From NCBI RefSeq assembly GCF_002575655.3, contig NC_053037.3, positions 451,205,793-451,269,792 on the forward strand: 64,000 bases of DNA. The letters are read 5' to 3'. Position numbers and translations under genes: made by a program. The notes under the pieces are model-generated. The model did no database searches and had not been told where the DNA came from. It saw only the letters and a program-made list of their open reading frames with translations. Within the stretch, counting starts at the first letter, position 1. The number at the start of each line of letters is the position of its first letter. Positions 12,218 to 24,589 of the stretch are shown one piece after another. Source of the stretch: Aegilops tauschii subsp. strangulata (Eukaryota; Streptophyta; Magnoliopsida; Poales; Poaceae).

Positions 12218-12240
12218 GGTGAGGTGAGGTGGGGCGCCGG
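11561..12240. repeat. GC-rich tandem repeats of about 125 bp and (AG)n in CACTA-1
   Basis: Very GC-rich block with at least two and a half diverged copies of a unit containing GAGGCGGTGACGGGGTGGGG and GCAGAGCTCGGGGCGGCGGG (from about 11,775, 11,900 and 12,020). An (AG)n run lies at 12,181-12,214. Long Pro/Arg-rich or Gly/Arg-rich frames are open on both strands because of composition and are not treated as genes. It may be the CpG-rich promoter or first exon of captured sequence. Confidence 0.6.
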
Positions 12241-12289
12241 CACTTAGTGGGATGGGGCCGGGCAAAACGGCCGTTAAAACGGCCAGTTT

Positions 12290-12490
12290 CTTTAACTTCC
12301 GCCGGCTGACGGCAAAGAAACTGGCCGTTAGGTTGTCATTATAGTCCTCTACCCACCACCTTTGCCGTTAGCTAGCAGACGGCAAAGAGCAGGCTGACGG
12401 CAAACAGCTTCTTTGCCGTCCGCTCTTTCTAAAGCTGACAGCAAAGAACTTCTTTGCCGTCAGCTAGCTGACGGCAAAGAGCTGGCTGAC
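12290..12490. repeat. CACTA-1 right subterminal repeats
   Basis: Dense TTTGCCGTC/GACGGCAAAG motifs in both orientations, mirroring the left end. The array is cut at 12,490 by element B and finishes with the 25-bp remainder at 19,753-19,777. Confidence 0.8.
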
Positions 12491-13492
12491 TGATGTGTAC
12501 TATGCAACTTTATTCTTGTAGACACGTGTTGGGCCTCCAAGCGTAGAGTTTTTTAGGACAGTAGAAATTTTCCCTCAAGTAGATGACCTAAGGTTTATCA
12601 ATCCATGGGAGGTGTAGGATGAAAATGGTCTCTCTCAAACAACCCTGCAATCAAATACAATAAATCTCTTGTGTCCCCAACACACCCAATACAATGGCAA
12701 ATTGTATAGGTGCACTAGTTCCGCGAAGAGATGGTGATACAAGTGTAATATGGATGGTAGAAATATATTTTTATAATCTGAATAAATAAAAACAGCAAGG
12801 TAGCAAATAGTAAACGGGCACAAAAACGGTATTGCAATGCTCTAAAACAAGGCCTAGGGTCCGTACTTTCGCTAGTGCAATCTCCCAACAGTGCTAATAT
12901 AATCGGATCATATAACCATCCCTCAACGTGCAACAAAGAATCACTCCAAAGTTCCTATCTAGCGGAGAACATAAGAATAAATTGTTTGTAGGGTATGAAA
13001 CCACCTCAAAGCTATTCTTTCCGTTCGATCTATTCAAGAGTCTGTACTAAAATAACACAAAGCTATTCTTTCCGTTCGATCTATCCTAGAGTTCGTACTA
13101 AAAGAACACGAAAGCACATTCATATTCATAATACTCAATCCAACACAAAGAACTTCAAAGAGTGCCCCAATATTTCAACCAGAGAAACAAAGACAAGAAC
13201 GTGCATCAACCCCTATGCATAGATTACCCCAATGTCACCTCGGGAATCCGCAAGTTGAGTGCCAAAACATATATCAAGTGAATCAATATGATACCCCATT
13301 GTCACCACGACTATTCAATTGCAAGACATATATCAAGTGTTCTCAAATCCATAAAAGTATTCAATCCGATAACAACGAAATCTCAAAGGGAAAAACTCAA
13401 TTCATCACAACAAGATAGAGAGGGGAAAACACCATATGATCCGACTATATTAACAAAGCCCGCGATACATCAAGATCGTGACATCTCAAGAA

Positions 13493-13530
<38 letters not shown>

Positions 13531-14109
13531 AACACATAGCTACTGGTACAAACCCTCAGCCCCGAGGGTGGACTACTCTCTCCTCGTCGTGGTGGCCGCC
13601 GGGATGATGAAGATGGCCACCGGAGATGATTCCCCCCTCCGGCAGGGTGCCGGAAAGGGTCTAGATTGGTTTTCGGTGGCTACAATGCCTTACGGCAGCG
13701 AAACTTCTGATCTAGGTTATTTTTGATGGTTTCTCTATTTATAGGATTTTTTGGCGTCAGTTTCACGCGAAGATGGGCCTCGAGGTAAGCACAACCCATC
13801 GGGGCAAGCCGGGCCCCTCTGGCGCACCGTGGTGGGTTGTTCCCTCCTCGTGGCTCTTCTGGCCCTCCCACGAAGCTTCGGGGGTCTCTTTTGTTCCAAA
13901 AAAATCATCAAAAAGTTTCAGCTCATTTGGAGAACTTTCATTTCTGCACACAAAAACAACACCACGGTAGTTCTGCTGAAAACAGCGTCAGTCCGGGTTA
14001 GTTCCAAACAATGATATAAAGTTGCTATAAAATGATTGTATAACATCCAAGAATGATAATACAACAGCATGGAACAATCAAAAATTATAGATACATTGGA
14101 GACGTATCA
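12491..14109 (-). repeat. 3' LTR of element B
   Basis: About 1.62 kb. Matches the right LTR with scattered substitutions and an expanded (AG)n run at 13,496-13,526. On the minus strand it begins TGATACGTCTCC and has a probable TATA box (CTATAAATAG) near 13,735-13,745. Confidence 0.88.
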
Positions 14110-17100
14110 GCATCCCCAAGCTTAATTCCTGCTCATCCTCGAGTAGGTAAATGATAAAAACAGAATTTTTGATGTGGAATGCTGCCTAACATGTCATCTC
14201 ATATTCTTTTTTATAGCATGGACATTTAGACTTTTATATGGTTCAAACCAATAGTCTAGTTTTGACATGAGGACTTTAATACTAAAGCATACCAACAAGC
14301 AACCATGTCTTTCAAAATATCAACGCTAAAATAAGTTATCCCTAGCTCATCATGCTCAATCATTGATCCATTCATGAAACACACCCGCATATTAGCTACA
14401 CCAAATGCTCAAGTACGATCATAGTGCCCCTTAGTTGGTGCTTCATAAGAGAAGATGGAGACTCAAATTTAAAATAAAAATTGCATAAAGTAAAAAAAGG
14501 CCCTTCGCAGAGGGAAGTAGGGATCTGTAGAGGTGCTAGAGCTCAAAGCAAAAATTGAGAGATAAAAAACATTTTGAGAGGCATACTTTTCCCACCAACG
14601 AAAACGACTTAGAGCTCCCAACACTTTCCATGCTAGATATATCATAGGCGGTTCCCAAACAGAAAATAAAGTTTATTCCTTTTCCACCATACTTTCACTT
14701 TCCATGGCTAACCGTATCCACGGGTGCCCTCCATACCAACACTTTCCAAGGAATTTATTATTTGACAACATAAGGTAAATTCATTTTCATTTCGGGACTG
14801 GCCATCCCTAATACCTTTGCCTTACTCTCGTGCAATGACAAGTGAATAAATACTCATCGTGAGCATAACACATTTAGCATGGAAAATATTGGCCACCCCT
14901 CACCGCCTCGCGAGCGGTACAAGCACACAAAAGAGAGATTTATTTTGAAAATTAGAGATGGCACATACAAATTTGCTTAGAACGGGAAAAGAATACCGCA
15001 TGTAGGTAGGTATAGTTGACTCATGTGGCAAAACTGGTTTAAAGCATTTTGGATGCACAAGTAGTGATCATACTTAGTGCAAAATGAAGGCTGGCAAAAG
15101 ATTGAGAAGCGACTAACCAAGAAACGAATAATCTCATAAGCGAGCATTGAGCATAATTAACACCGAATAATGCACCACAAGTAGGATGTAATTTCATTGC
15201 ACAACTATTGACTTTCGTTCTTGCATAGGGAATCACAAACCTTAACACCAATATTCTTACTAAAGCATAATTACTCATCAACATGACTCAGATATCACAT
15301 CATCATATCTCAAAACTATTACAAGGAATCAAGTTTATTTTGTCCAATGATCTTCATGAAAGTTTTTATTATATCATTCTTGGATATCTATCACTTTGGG
15401 ACTAATTTTCATATGTTGCTTTTGATAAGCTCAAACAAATATAAGTGAAGATCATGAGCATAATATTTCTTTATCTAAAATTAATTTAAGTGAAGCAAAA
15501 GAGAATTTCTTAAAAAATACTAAAGCACACCATGCTCAAAAAGATATAAGTGAAGCACTAGAGCAATTCCATAGAAAAGAGCTTCGTTGACGGGATGTGA
15601 GTGCCGCTTACCTAGCCTCCCTGGCAACTATTTGAGGACTCTTTTTTATTTAAAAATCTTCAGATCAATAATTGTTGAAGAAGAAAGGTGGGATGCCTAC
15701 CGGGGCATCCCCAAGCTTAGATGCTTGAGACTTCTTGAAATATTATCTTGGGGTGCCTTGGGCATCCCCAAGCTTGAGCTTTTGTGTCTCCTTAATTCCT
15801 CTCATATCACGGTTTCACTAAATCTTAAAAACTTCATCCACACAAAACTCAACAAGAACTCGTGAGATAAGTTAGTATGAACCAATGCAAAAGCCTTATC
15901 ATTCTCTATTGTAGCAAATCACTAAAATTATTAGCAAATAACTAAAATTATTATTCAACATTGCATACTAAATGCCTCTGCATATTTAATACTCCTATCC
16001 TCAAATAGAATCATTAAACAAGCAAACATATGCAAACAATGCAAACATAATAGCAATCTGCCAAAACAGCACTGTCTGTCAAGAATGCAAGATTATCAAT
16101 ACTTCCCTAACTCCAAAAGTTATGAAATTATACCACACTATAGAAAATTTACCAGAGCTTATTATGCAAAAAAAGTTTCAACATTTTATCACATTCTGAC
16201 TTTCCTTTGGAATTTTTAAAACATCGATAAACTTTCTGTTTTGAAACAACAACATGTAGACTTGCATAATAAGCATGGTAAAGGCTATCCTTGACATTTT
16301 TATTGAAAAGAAAGATGCCAAAAATTATTCTTAATAATAGCAAGAAAATCCTAACAAAATAAATTGACGCTCCAAGCAAAACACATATCATGTGACGAAT
16401 GAAAACATAGCTCCAAGTGAGGTTACCGATAATGTTGGAGACGAAAGAGGGGAGGCCTTCCAGGGCATCCCCAAGCTTAGTTGCTTGGATCTTCCTTGGA
16501 TATTACCTTGGGTGCCTTGGTCATCCCCAAGCTTAGGGTCTTTTCACTCCTTATTCTCCTCATATCGACATCTCACCCAAAACTTGAAAACTTCAATCAC
16601 ACAAAACTTAACGGAACTTTGTGAGATAGGTTAGTATGATAAAGAGCAAACCATTTCACTTTTGATACTGTCAAATACAAGATTCATAATTGTTCTAACA
16701 CAATACCTAATGTAGCATATCATTTTCACAATTTATATTGAGCAATATAAGCCATAGAAACTAAAAAACAAGCAAACTATGCATTGAAAACATAATCTGC
16801 CAAAAACAGAACAGTCTGTAGTAATCTGTACTCAAACCATACTTCTGCTACTCCAAAAAATTTATATTAAACTTCTGCAAAAAGAATCAACTCAAAATCA
16901 CTCTTCTGTTAAAAATAAGAATTATTTTCATGAGCACAAAAGTTTCTGTTTTTCAGCAAGATCAAATCAACTATCACCCAACATGATCCCAAAGGCTTTA
17001 CTTGGCACTTTATTGAAACAAAAGCTATAAAACATGATCAATACAGTAGCATAATCATGTGAACACACAAAAACAGTAGGTAAAAGTGTTGGGTTGTCTC

Positions 17101-17117
17101 CCAACAAGTGCTTTTCT
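14110..17117 (-). repeat. Internal non-coding region of element B with duplicated hairpins
   Basis: No sustained ORF. It contains the same two-block arrangement as element A, in reverse. Hairpins lie at about 15,690-15,711, 15,747-15,772 and 16,449-16,472, with a decayed fourth near 16,505-16,530. Loop lengths (6 nt and 3 nt) are kept although loop sequences change. Confidence 0.65.
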
Positions 17118-18039
17118 TTAATGCCTTTTAGCTAGGCATGATGATTTCAATGATGCTCGCATAAAAGATAAGAATTGAAACACAAAGAGAGCATCATGAA
17201 GCATATGACTAGCACATTTAAGTCTAACCCACTTCCTATGCATAGGTATTTTGTGATCAAACAACTTATGGAAACAAGAATCAACTAGCATAGGAAGGCA
17301 AAACAAGCATAACTTCAAAACTTTCAACACATAGAGAGGAAACTTGATATTATTGCAATTCCTACAAGAATATATTCCTCCCTCATAATAATTTTCAGTA
17401 GCATCATGAATGAATTCAACAATATAACTATCACATAAAGCATCCTTTTCATGACCCACAAGCATAGAAATTTTACTACTCTCCGCATAAGCAAATTTAT
17501 TATCATGAATAGTAGTGGGAGCAAACTCAACAAAGTAACTATCATGGGATTGAAAATTAAAATCATGATGAAAAGTTCCATGGTTATCATTATTCTTTAT
17601 AGCATACATGTCATCACCATAATCATCATAGATAGCAACTTTGTTCTCATAATAATCAATTGAAACCTCTTCCGAAATAGTGGATTCATCACTAAATAAA
17701 GTCATGACCTCTCCAAATCCAATTTAATCAATATAATCATCATAAATAGGAGGCATGCTTTCATCATAATAAATTTTCTCATCAAATCTTGGGGGGACTA
17801 AAAATATCATCTTCATCAAACATAGCATCCCCAAGCTTGTAGCTTTGCATATCATTAGCATCATGGATATTCAAAGAGTTCATACTAACAACATTGCAAT
17901 CATGCTCATCATTTAAATATTTGGTGCCTAACATTTTATTGACTTCTTCTTCTAACAATTGAGCACAATTTTCCGAACCCTCATTTTCAAGAAAGATATT
18001 ATAAAGATGATCAATAATATGATGCAACCTCAATTCCAT
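17118..18039 (-). pseudogene. Conserved ORF of the non-autonomous LTR element (copy B)
   Basis: Read on the minus strand, 18,039-17,782 starts MELRLHHIIDHLYNIF and reaches DEDDIFSPPK. A different frame then continues from 17,705 to 17,118 and ends SSCLAKRH. The break lies near a run of six C's (about 17,793), with an in-frame TAA soon after. The lesion differs from the one in copy A, so the common ancestor probably encoded one protein of about 300 residues. Composition is rich in Asp, Tyr, His and Asn. No known enzymatic domain is visible and the function is unknown. Confidence 0.6.
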
Positions 18040-18161
18040 TTTTATGTAGTTTTTTTATAGACCAAACTATTGATAAACAAAAAACTAAAAGATTCAATTT
18101 CAAGATCTAAAGATATACCTTCATGCACTCACCTCCCCGGCAATGGCGCCAGAAAAGACCT

Positions 18162-19747
18162 TGATGTCTACTACGCAACTTTATTCTTGTGGACACGTGT
18201 TGGGCCTCCAAGCGTAGAGTTTTGTAGGACAGTAGCAATTTTCCCTCAAGTGGATGACCTAAGGTTTATCAATCCGTGGGAGGCGTAGGATGAAGATGGT
18301 CTTTCTCAAACAACCCTGCAATCAAATACAAGAAATCTCTTGTGTCCCCAACACACCCAATACAATGGCAAATTGTATAGGTGCACTAGTTCGGCGAAGA
18401 GATGGTGATAAAAGTGTAATATGGATGGTAGAAATATATTTTTATAATATGAATAAATAAAAACAGCAAGGTAGCAAACAGTAAACGAGCACAAAATAAC
18501 ATCCCTCAAGGCCTAGGGTCCATACTTTTGCTAGTGCAATCTCCCAACAGTGCTAATATAATCGGATCATATAACCATCCCTCAACGTGCAACGAAGAAT
18601 CACTCCAAAATTCTTATCTAGCAGAGAACATAACAATAAATTGTTTGTAGGGTACGAAACCACCTCAAAGCTATTCTTTCCATTCGATCCATTCAAGAGT
18701 CCGTACTAAAATAACACAAAGCTATTCTTTCCGTTCGATCTATCCTAGAGTTCGTACTAAAATAACACCAAAGCACATTCATATTCATAATACTCAATCC
18801 AACACAAAGAACTTCAAAGAGTGACCCAAGATTTTTCCCATAGAAATAAAGACAAGAACATGCATCAACCCCTATGCATAGATTACCCTAATGTCACCTC
18901 GGAAATCCGCAAGTTGAGTGCCAAAACATATATCAAGTGAATCAATACGATACCCCATTGTCACCACGAGTATTCAATTGCACGACATATATCAAGTGTT
19001 CTCAAATCCATAAAAGTATTCAATCCGATAACAACGAAATCTCAAAGGGAAAAACTCAATTCATCACAACAAGATAGAGAGGGGAAAACACCATATGATC
19101 CGACTATATTAACAAAGCCCGCGATACATCAAGATCATGACATCTCAAGAACACGAGAGAGAGAGATTAAACACATAGCTACTGGTACAAACCCTCAGCC
19201 CCGAGGGTGGACTACTCCCTCCTCGTCGTGGTGGCCACCGGGATGATGAAGATGGCCACCGGAGATGATTCCCCCTCCGGCAGGGTGCCAGAAAGGGTCT
19301 AGATTGGTTTTCAGTGGCTACAGAGCCTTGCAGCGGCGGAACTTGTGATCTAGGTTTATTTCTGATGGTTTGTCTATTTATAGGATTTTTTGGCGTCGGT
19401 TTCACGCGAAGATGGGCCTCAAGGTGAGCACAAACCATCGCGGTAAGTCGGGCCCCTCTGGCGCACCGTGGTGGGTTGTGCCCTCCTCGTGGCTCTTTTG
19501 GCCCTCCCACAAAGCTTCGGGGGTCTCTTTTGTTCCAAAAAAATCGTCAAAAAGTTTCAGCTCATTTGGAGGACTTTCATTTCTGCACAAAAAAACAACA
19601 CCATAGTAGTTCTGCTGAAAACAGCGTCAGTCCGGGTTAGTTCCCAAAATGATATAAATTTGCAATAAAATGATTGTAAAACATCCAAGAATGATAATAC
19701 AACAACATGGAACAATAAAAAATTATAGATACGTTGGAGACGTTTCA
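18162..19747 (-). repeat. 5' LTR of element B
   Basis: About 1.59 kb, TGATGTCTACTACGC at the left end and GGAGACGTTTCA at the right end on the plus strand. It lacks the long (AG)n run present in the partner LTR, and several other small differences suggest the insertion is not recent. Confidence 0.88.
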
Positions 19748-19780
19748 CTGACGGCAAAGATCCTGATTCCAGTAGTGAGA

Positions 19781-21300
19781 GACATCATAGATCACACCAT
19801 ATCTAATAAAGTACGATTACGACGTTCCGACACACCATTACATTGTGGTGTTCCAGGTGGCGTGAGTTGTGAAATGATTCCACATTGTTTTAAATGAAGG
19901 CCAAACTCATACCTCAAATATTCGCCTCTGTGATCAGATCGTAGAAACTTTATTTTCTTGTTACGATGATTCTTCACTTCACTCTAAAATTCTTTGCTCT
20001 TTTCAAATGTTTCAGACTTGTGTTTCATCAAGTAGATATACCCATATCTGCTCAAATCATTTGTGAAGGTCAGAAAATAACGATACCCGTCGCGAGCTTC
20101 AACACTCATCGGACCGCATACATCGGTATCTATTATTTCCAATAAGTCATTAGCTCGCTTCATTGTTCCGGAGAACGGAGTTATAGTCATCTGGCCCATG
20201 AGGCATGGTTCGCAAGTATCAAAATGATTCATAATCAATTGATTCCAAAAGCCCATCTACATGGAGTTTCTTTATGTGCTTTACACCAATATGACCTAAA
20301 CAGTAGTGCCACAAGTATGTCAAACGATCGAGATTCAACAAATCATTCACATTGGGTGTATGACCATAGAAGGTTTTATTCATATAAACAGAACAACAAT
20401 TATTCTCTGACTTAAATGAATAACTATATTGCAATAAACATGATCTAATCATATTAATGCTCAACGCAAACACCAAATAACATTTATTTAGGTTCAATTC
20501 TAATCCCGAAGGTAGAGGGAGTGTGCGATGGTGATCATGTCAACCTTGGAATTACTTCCAACACACATCGTCACCTCGTCCTTAACTAGTCTCTGTTTAT
20601 TTTGCAACTCCTGTTTCGAGTTACTACTCTTAGCAACTGCACCAGTATTAAATATCGAGGGGTTGCTATAAACACTAGTAAAGTACACGTCAATAACATG
20701 TATATCAAATATACCTTTGTTCACTTTGCCATCCTTCTTATCCGCCAAGTATCTAGGGCAGTTCCACTTCCAGTGACCATTTCCTTTGCAGTAGAAGCAC
20801 TCAGTTCCAGGCTTGGGTCTAGCTTTGGGCTTCTTCATGGGAATGGCAACTTGCTTGCCATTCTTCTTGAATTCCCTTTCTTTCCCTTGCCCATTTACTT
20901 GAAACTAGTGGTCTGGTTAACCATCAACACTTGATGCTATTTCTTGATTTCTACCTTCACTGATTTCAGCATCGCGAAGATCTTGGGAATCGTTTTCGTC
21001 ATCCCTTGCATATTATAATTCATCACGAAGTTCTAGTAACTTGGTGATAGTGAATAGAGAAATCTGTCAATCACTATCATATCTGGAAGATTAACTCCCA
21101 TTTGATTCAAGCGATTGTAGTACCCAGACATCCTGAGCACATGCACACTAGCTGAGCTATTCTCCTCCATCTTGTAGGCAAAGTACTTGTCAGAGGTCCC
21201 ATACCTCTTAACACGGGCATGAGTCTGAAATATCATTTTCAGCTTCTTGGAACATCTCATATGCTCCATGGCGTTCAAAACATTTTTGAAGTCCCGGTTC
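19781..21300 (-). pseudogene. copia X gag, protease and integrase core, degenerate
   Basis: On the minus strand the order is as follows. A gag segment (21,278-21,033) contains RYGTSDKYFAYKMEE and MSGYYNRLNQMGVNLPD. A CCHC knuckle (CFYCKGNGHWKWNCP, near 20,790-20,750) follows. Next is the protease, where the expected DTG reads NTG. The pre-integrase domain contains LGHIGVKHIKKLH. The integrase core contains DVCGPMSVEARDGYRYF, then FLRSD, then GVSERRNRT with the catalytic Glu. Frames change several times between these blocks. Gag packages RNA, protease cleaves the polyprotein and integrase inserts the DNA copy; this copy cannot do so. Confidence 0.85.
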
Positions 21301-22780
21301 TAAGCCGTAAAGCATGATGCACTAAACTATCAAGTAGTCATCATACCGAGCTTGCAAAATGTTCATAACGTCTGCATCTGCTCCTGCAATAGGTTCGTCA
21401 CCTAGTGGTGCATCAAGGACATAATTATTCTATGCAGCAATGAGGATAATCCTCAGAGCATGGACCCAGTCCGCATCATTGCTACTATCATCTTTCAACT
21501 TAGTTTTTCTCTAGGAACACATCAATAAACATAGGGGAGCTACAACGCAAGCTAATGATCTACAACATAATTTGCAAATACTATCAGGACTAAGTTCATG
21601 ATAAATTAAAGTTCAGTTAATCATATTACTTAAGAACTCCCACTTAGATTGACATCCCTCAAATCATCTGAATGATATGTGATCCAAATCAACTAAACCA
21701 TGTCCGATCATCACGTGAGATGGAGTAATCATCAATGGTGAACATCTCTATGTTTATCATATCTACTATATGATTCGCGTTCGAACATTCGGTCTTAAGT
21801 GTTCCGAAGCCATGTCTGTACATGCTAGGCTCGTCAAGTTTAACCCGAGTATTTCGCATGTGCAAAACTGTCTTGCACCCGTTGTATGTGAACGTAGAGC
21901 CTATCACACCCTATCATCACGTGGTGTCTCAGCACGACGAACTGTCACAACGGTGCATACTCAGGGAGAACACTTATACCTTGAAATTTTGTTAAGGGAT
22001 CATCTTATAATGCTACCGCAGTACTAAGAAAAATAAGATGCATAAAAGATAAACTTCACATGCAATCAAAATATGTGACATGATATGGCCATCATCATCT
22101 TGTGCCCTTGATCTCCATCTCCAAAGCACCGTCATGATCTCCATCGTCACCGGCTTGACACTTTGATCTCCATCATAGCGTCTTGGTCGTCTCGCCAACT
22201 ATTGCTTCTACAACTATCGCTAACGCATAGTGATAAAGTAAAGCAATTACATGGCGTTTGCATTTCATACAATAAAGCGACAACCATAAGGCTCCTGCCA
22301 GTTGCCGATAACTTTTACAAAACATGATCACCTCATACATCAGCGTATATAACATCATGTCTTGACCATATCACATCACAACATTCCCTACGAAAACAAG
22401 TTAGACGTCCTCTACTTTGTTGTTGCAAGTTTTACGTGGCTGCTATAGGCTTCTAGCAAGAACCGTTCTTACCTACGCATCAAAAACCACAACGGTGATT
22501 TATCAAGTCTGCTATTTTAACCTTTAACAAGGACCGGCCGCAGCCAAATTCGATTCAACTAAAGTTGGAGAAACACACACCCGCCAGCCACCTTTATGCA
22601 AAACTAGTTGCATGTCTGTCGGTGGAACCGGTCTCATGAACGTGGTCATGTAACGTTCGTCCGGGCCGCTTCATCAAACAATACCGCTGAATCAAAATAA
22701 GACATTGGTGGTAAGCAGTATGACGATCACCGCCCGCAACTCTTTGTGTTCTACTCGTGCATATCATCTACGCATAGACC
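21301..22780 (-). other. copia X 5' leader and gag N-terminal remnant
   Basis: Between the 5' LTR and the recognisable gag no frame stays open for more than about 80 residues. It corresponds to the untranslated leader and a decayed gag start of this family. I see no other gene in it. Confidence 0.55.
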
Positions 22781-22795
22781 TGGCTCGGATGCCAC
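22781..22795 (-). promoter_or_regulatory. Primer binding site of copia X
   Basis: Minus strand GTGGCATCCGAGCCA directly follows the 5' LTR. It resembles the TGGTATCAGAGCCA site complementary to the 3' end of initiator tRNA-Met used by copia elements, with two or three mismatches. Confidence 0.75.
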
Positions 22796-24499
22796 TGTTG
22801 GGGAACGTAGCATGCAATTTCAAAAAAATTCCTACGCTCACGCAAGATCTATCCAGGAGATGCATAGCAACGGTAGGAGGAGAGTGTGTCTGCGTACCCT
22901 TGTAGACCGAAAGCGGAAGCATTTGACAACGCGGTTGATGTAGTCGAACTTCTCTCGTTCCGACTGATCAAGCACCGAACGTACGACACCTCCGAGTTCT
23001 GCACACGTTCAGCTCGATGATGTCCCTCGAACTCTTGATCCAGCAAAGTGTCAAGGGAGAGTTTCGTCAGCATGACGGCATGGTGATGGTGATGGTGAAG
23101 TGATCAGCGCAGAGCTTCGCCTAAGCACTACGTGAATATGATCGAAGGCGTAAACTGTGGAGGGATAACAACTTTTGATTTGTGTTGTAGTGGTGCCCCA
23201 TCCCTCATATATATAGGTTGGAGGGGAGGAGAGGCGGCAAAGGGGGCGCCCCAAGTAGGAGGAATCCTACTTGGGCGCCTCCCTATTCGGCCATCCCCCC
23301 TTCCATATCCATCCGAGGGGGAAGGAAGGAGGAGGGAGGAGAGAAGGAAGGGGAGGCCGAATTTCTCCCCTTCCTTTCTCTCTTCCCCTATTTCCTTCCC
23401 CCTTTATTTGGCTTACATGGGGCACACCAGCCCCCTAGGGGCTGGTGTGTCCCCTTCTTGGCCCATTAGGCCCATGTAGTTGCCGGTGGGATGCCCGGAA
23501 CCCCTTCCAGTGACCCGATATGTACCCGGTACCCCCAGAACACTTCCGGTGTCCGAATATCATCGTCCTATATATGAATCTTTACCTCTCGACCATTTCG
23601 AGACTCCTCGTCATGTCCTTGATCTCATCCGGGACTCCGAAAAACATTCGGTCACCACATCACATAACTCATATAATACAAAATCGTCATCGAACGGTAA
23701 GTGTGTGGACCCTATGAGTTCGAGAACTATGTAGACATGACTGAGACACCTCTCCGGTCAATAACCAACAGCGGAACCTGGATGCTCATATTGGTTCCCA
23801 CATATTCTTCGAAGATCTTTATCGGTCGTACCGTAATGACAACATACGTTATTCCCTTTGTCATCGGTATGTTACTTGCCCGAGATTCAATCGTCGGTAG
23901 CTTCATACCTAGTTCAATCTCGTTACCGGTAAGTCTCTTTACTCGTTTCGTGATACATCATCCTGTAACTAACTCATTAGTCACATTGCTTGCAAGGCTT
24001 ATTATGATGTGTATTACCGAGAGGGCCCAGAGATACCTCTCCGATACTCGGAGTGACAAATCCTAATCTTGATCTATGCCAACCCAACAAACACCCAGTT
24101 ACGTTGTGATGTTTGATAGCACTCAAGGTATTCCTCTGGTATCCAGGAGTTGCATAATCTCATAGTCTAAGGAATATGTATTTGACATGAAGAAAGCAAT
24201 AGCAATAAAACCGAACGATCAATATGCTAAGCTAACGGAGTCCATCACATCATTCTCCCAATGATGTGATCCCGTTCATCAAATGACAACACATGTCTAC
24301 GGTTAGGAAACTTAACCATCGTTGATTAATGAGCTAGTCTAGTAGAGGCTTACTAGGGACACGGTGTTTTGTCTATGTATCCACACATGTATCAAGTTTC
24401 CGGTTAATATAATTCCAGCATGAATGATAAACATTTATCATGATATAAGGAAATATAAAATAACAACTTTATTATTGCCTCTAGGGCATATTTCCTTCA
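22796..24499 (-). repeat. 5' LTR of copia X, complete
   Basis: 1,704 bp, TGTTGGGG to CTTCA on the plus strand. Minus-strand TATA candidate CCTATATATATGAG near 23,205-23,218. Several short open frames inside are LTR sequence, not genes. Confidence 0.88.
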
Positions 24500-24589
24500 G
24501 ATAGATGATCGTGATTGGTGTGAGTTGTATGTTTTATTTCGATGCTGTCCTATGGTGCCCTCCGTGTTGCGCAAACGTGAGGGATCCCC
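24500..24589. other. Short spacer between the two copia elements
   Basis: 90 bp of unidentified sequence, the remnant of whatever both copia elements inserted into. GATAG (24,500-24,504) may be the target duplication of copia X, and TCCCC (24,585-24,589) that of the next element; the partner copies are outside the window. Confidence 0.5.

Larger units (their letters stand above)
12491..19747 (-). mobile_element. Non-autonomous LTR retrotransposon B, complete
   Basis: Minus-strand element of about 7.26 kb with two LTRs (12,491-14,109 and 18,162-19,747), both TG...CA. A perfect 5-bp duplication, CTGAC, lies at 12,486-12,490 and 19,748-19,752. On the minus strand the leader after the 5' LTR contains TGGCGCCATTGCCGGGGAGG and the polypurine side reads AAGCTTGGGGATGC just before the 3' LTR. 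The only ORF is the unknown protein at 17,118-18,039. With no pol domains it must be mobilised in trans. It sits inside the right terminal inverted repeat of CACTA-1. Confidence 0.92.
7849..19777. mobile_element. CACTA DNA transposon 1 (CACTA-1)
   Basis: Left end CACTACAGGAATCAGG at 7,849; right end is the inverse of CACTACTGGAATCAGG, ending at 19,777. About 26 of the first 30 terminal bases match. It is flanked by a 3-bp duplication, AGA (7,846-7,848 and 19,778-19,780), as expected for CACTA elements. Subterminal repeats of TTTGCCGTC/GACGGCAAA occur at both ends. Without element B it is about 4.7 kb. No transposase gene is visible; its only convincing coding content is a B3-domain gene. It lies inside the integrase region of copia X. 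Confidence 0.92.
1..24499 (-). mobile_element. Ty1/copia LTR retrotransposon X, nested and degenerate
   Basis: Minus-strand copia element reaching past the left window edge. Read on the minus strand the order is 5' LTR (22,796-24,499), primer binding site, gag with a CCHC knuckle, protease, integrase, reverse transcriptase remnant, polypurine tract and 3' LTR (up to 1,212). Gag-protease-integrase-RT order defines copia. The LTRs start TGAAGGAAATATGCCC on the minus strand, which resembles the Angela/WIS/BARE group of Triticeae; that family label is from memory. Pol is split by element A near 2,254-7,560 and by CACTA-1 at 7,849-19,777. Many frameshifts and stops, and visible divergence between the LTRs, mark an old inactive copy. 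Confidence 0.9.

Noticed and set aside
11524..12243. 239-codon Pro/Arg/Ser-rich ORF on the minus strand and Gly/Arg-rich ORFs on the plus strand
   Set aside because: All frames are open because of extreme GC content and tandem repeats; no domain or splice logic.
23132..23479. 115-codon ORF
   Set aside because: Lies wholly inside the copia X LTR and is mirrored by the other LTR as non-coding sequence.
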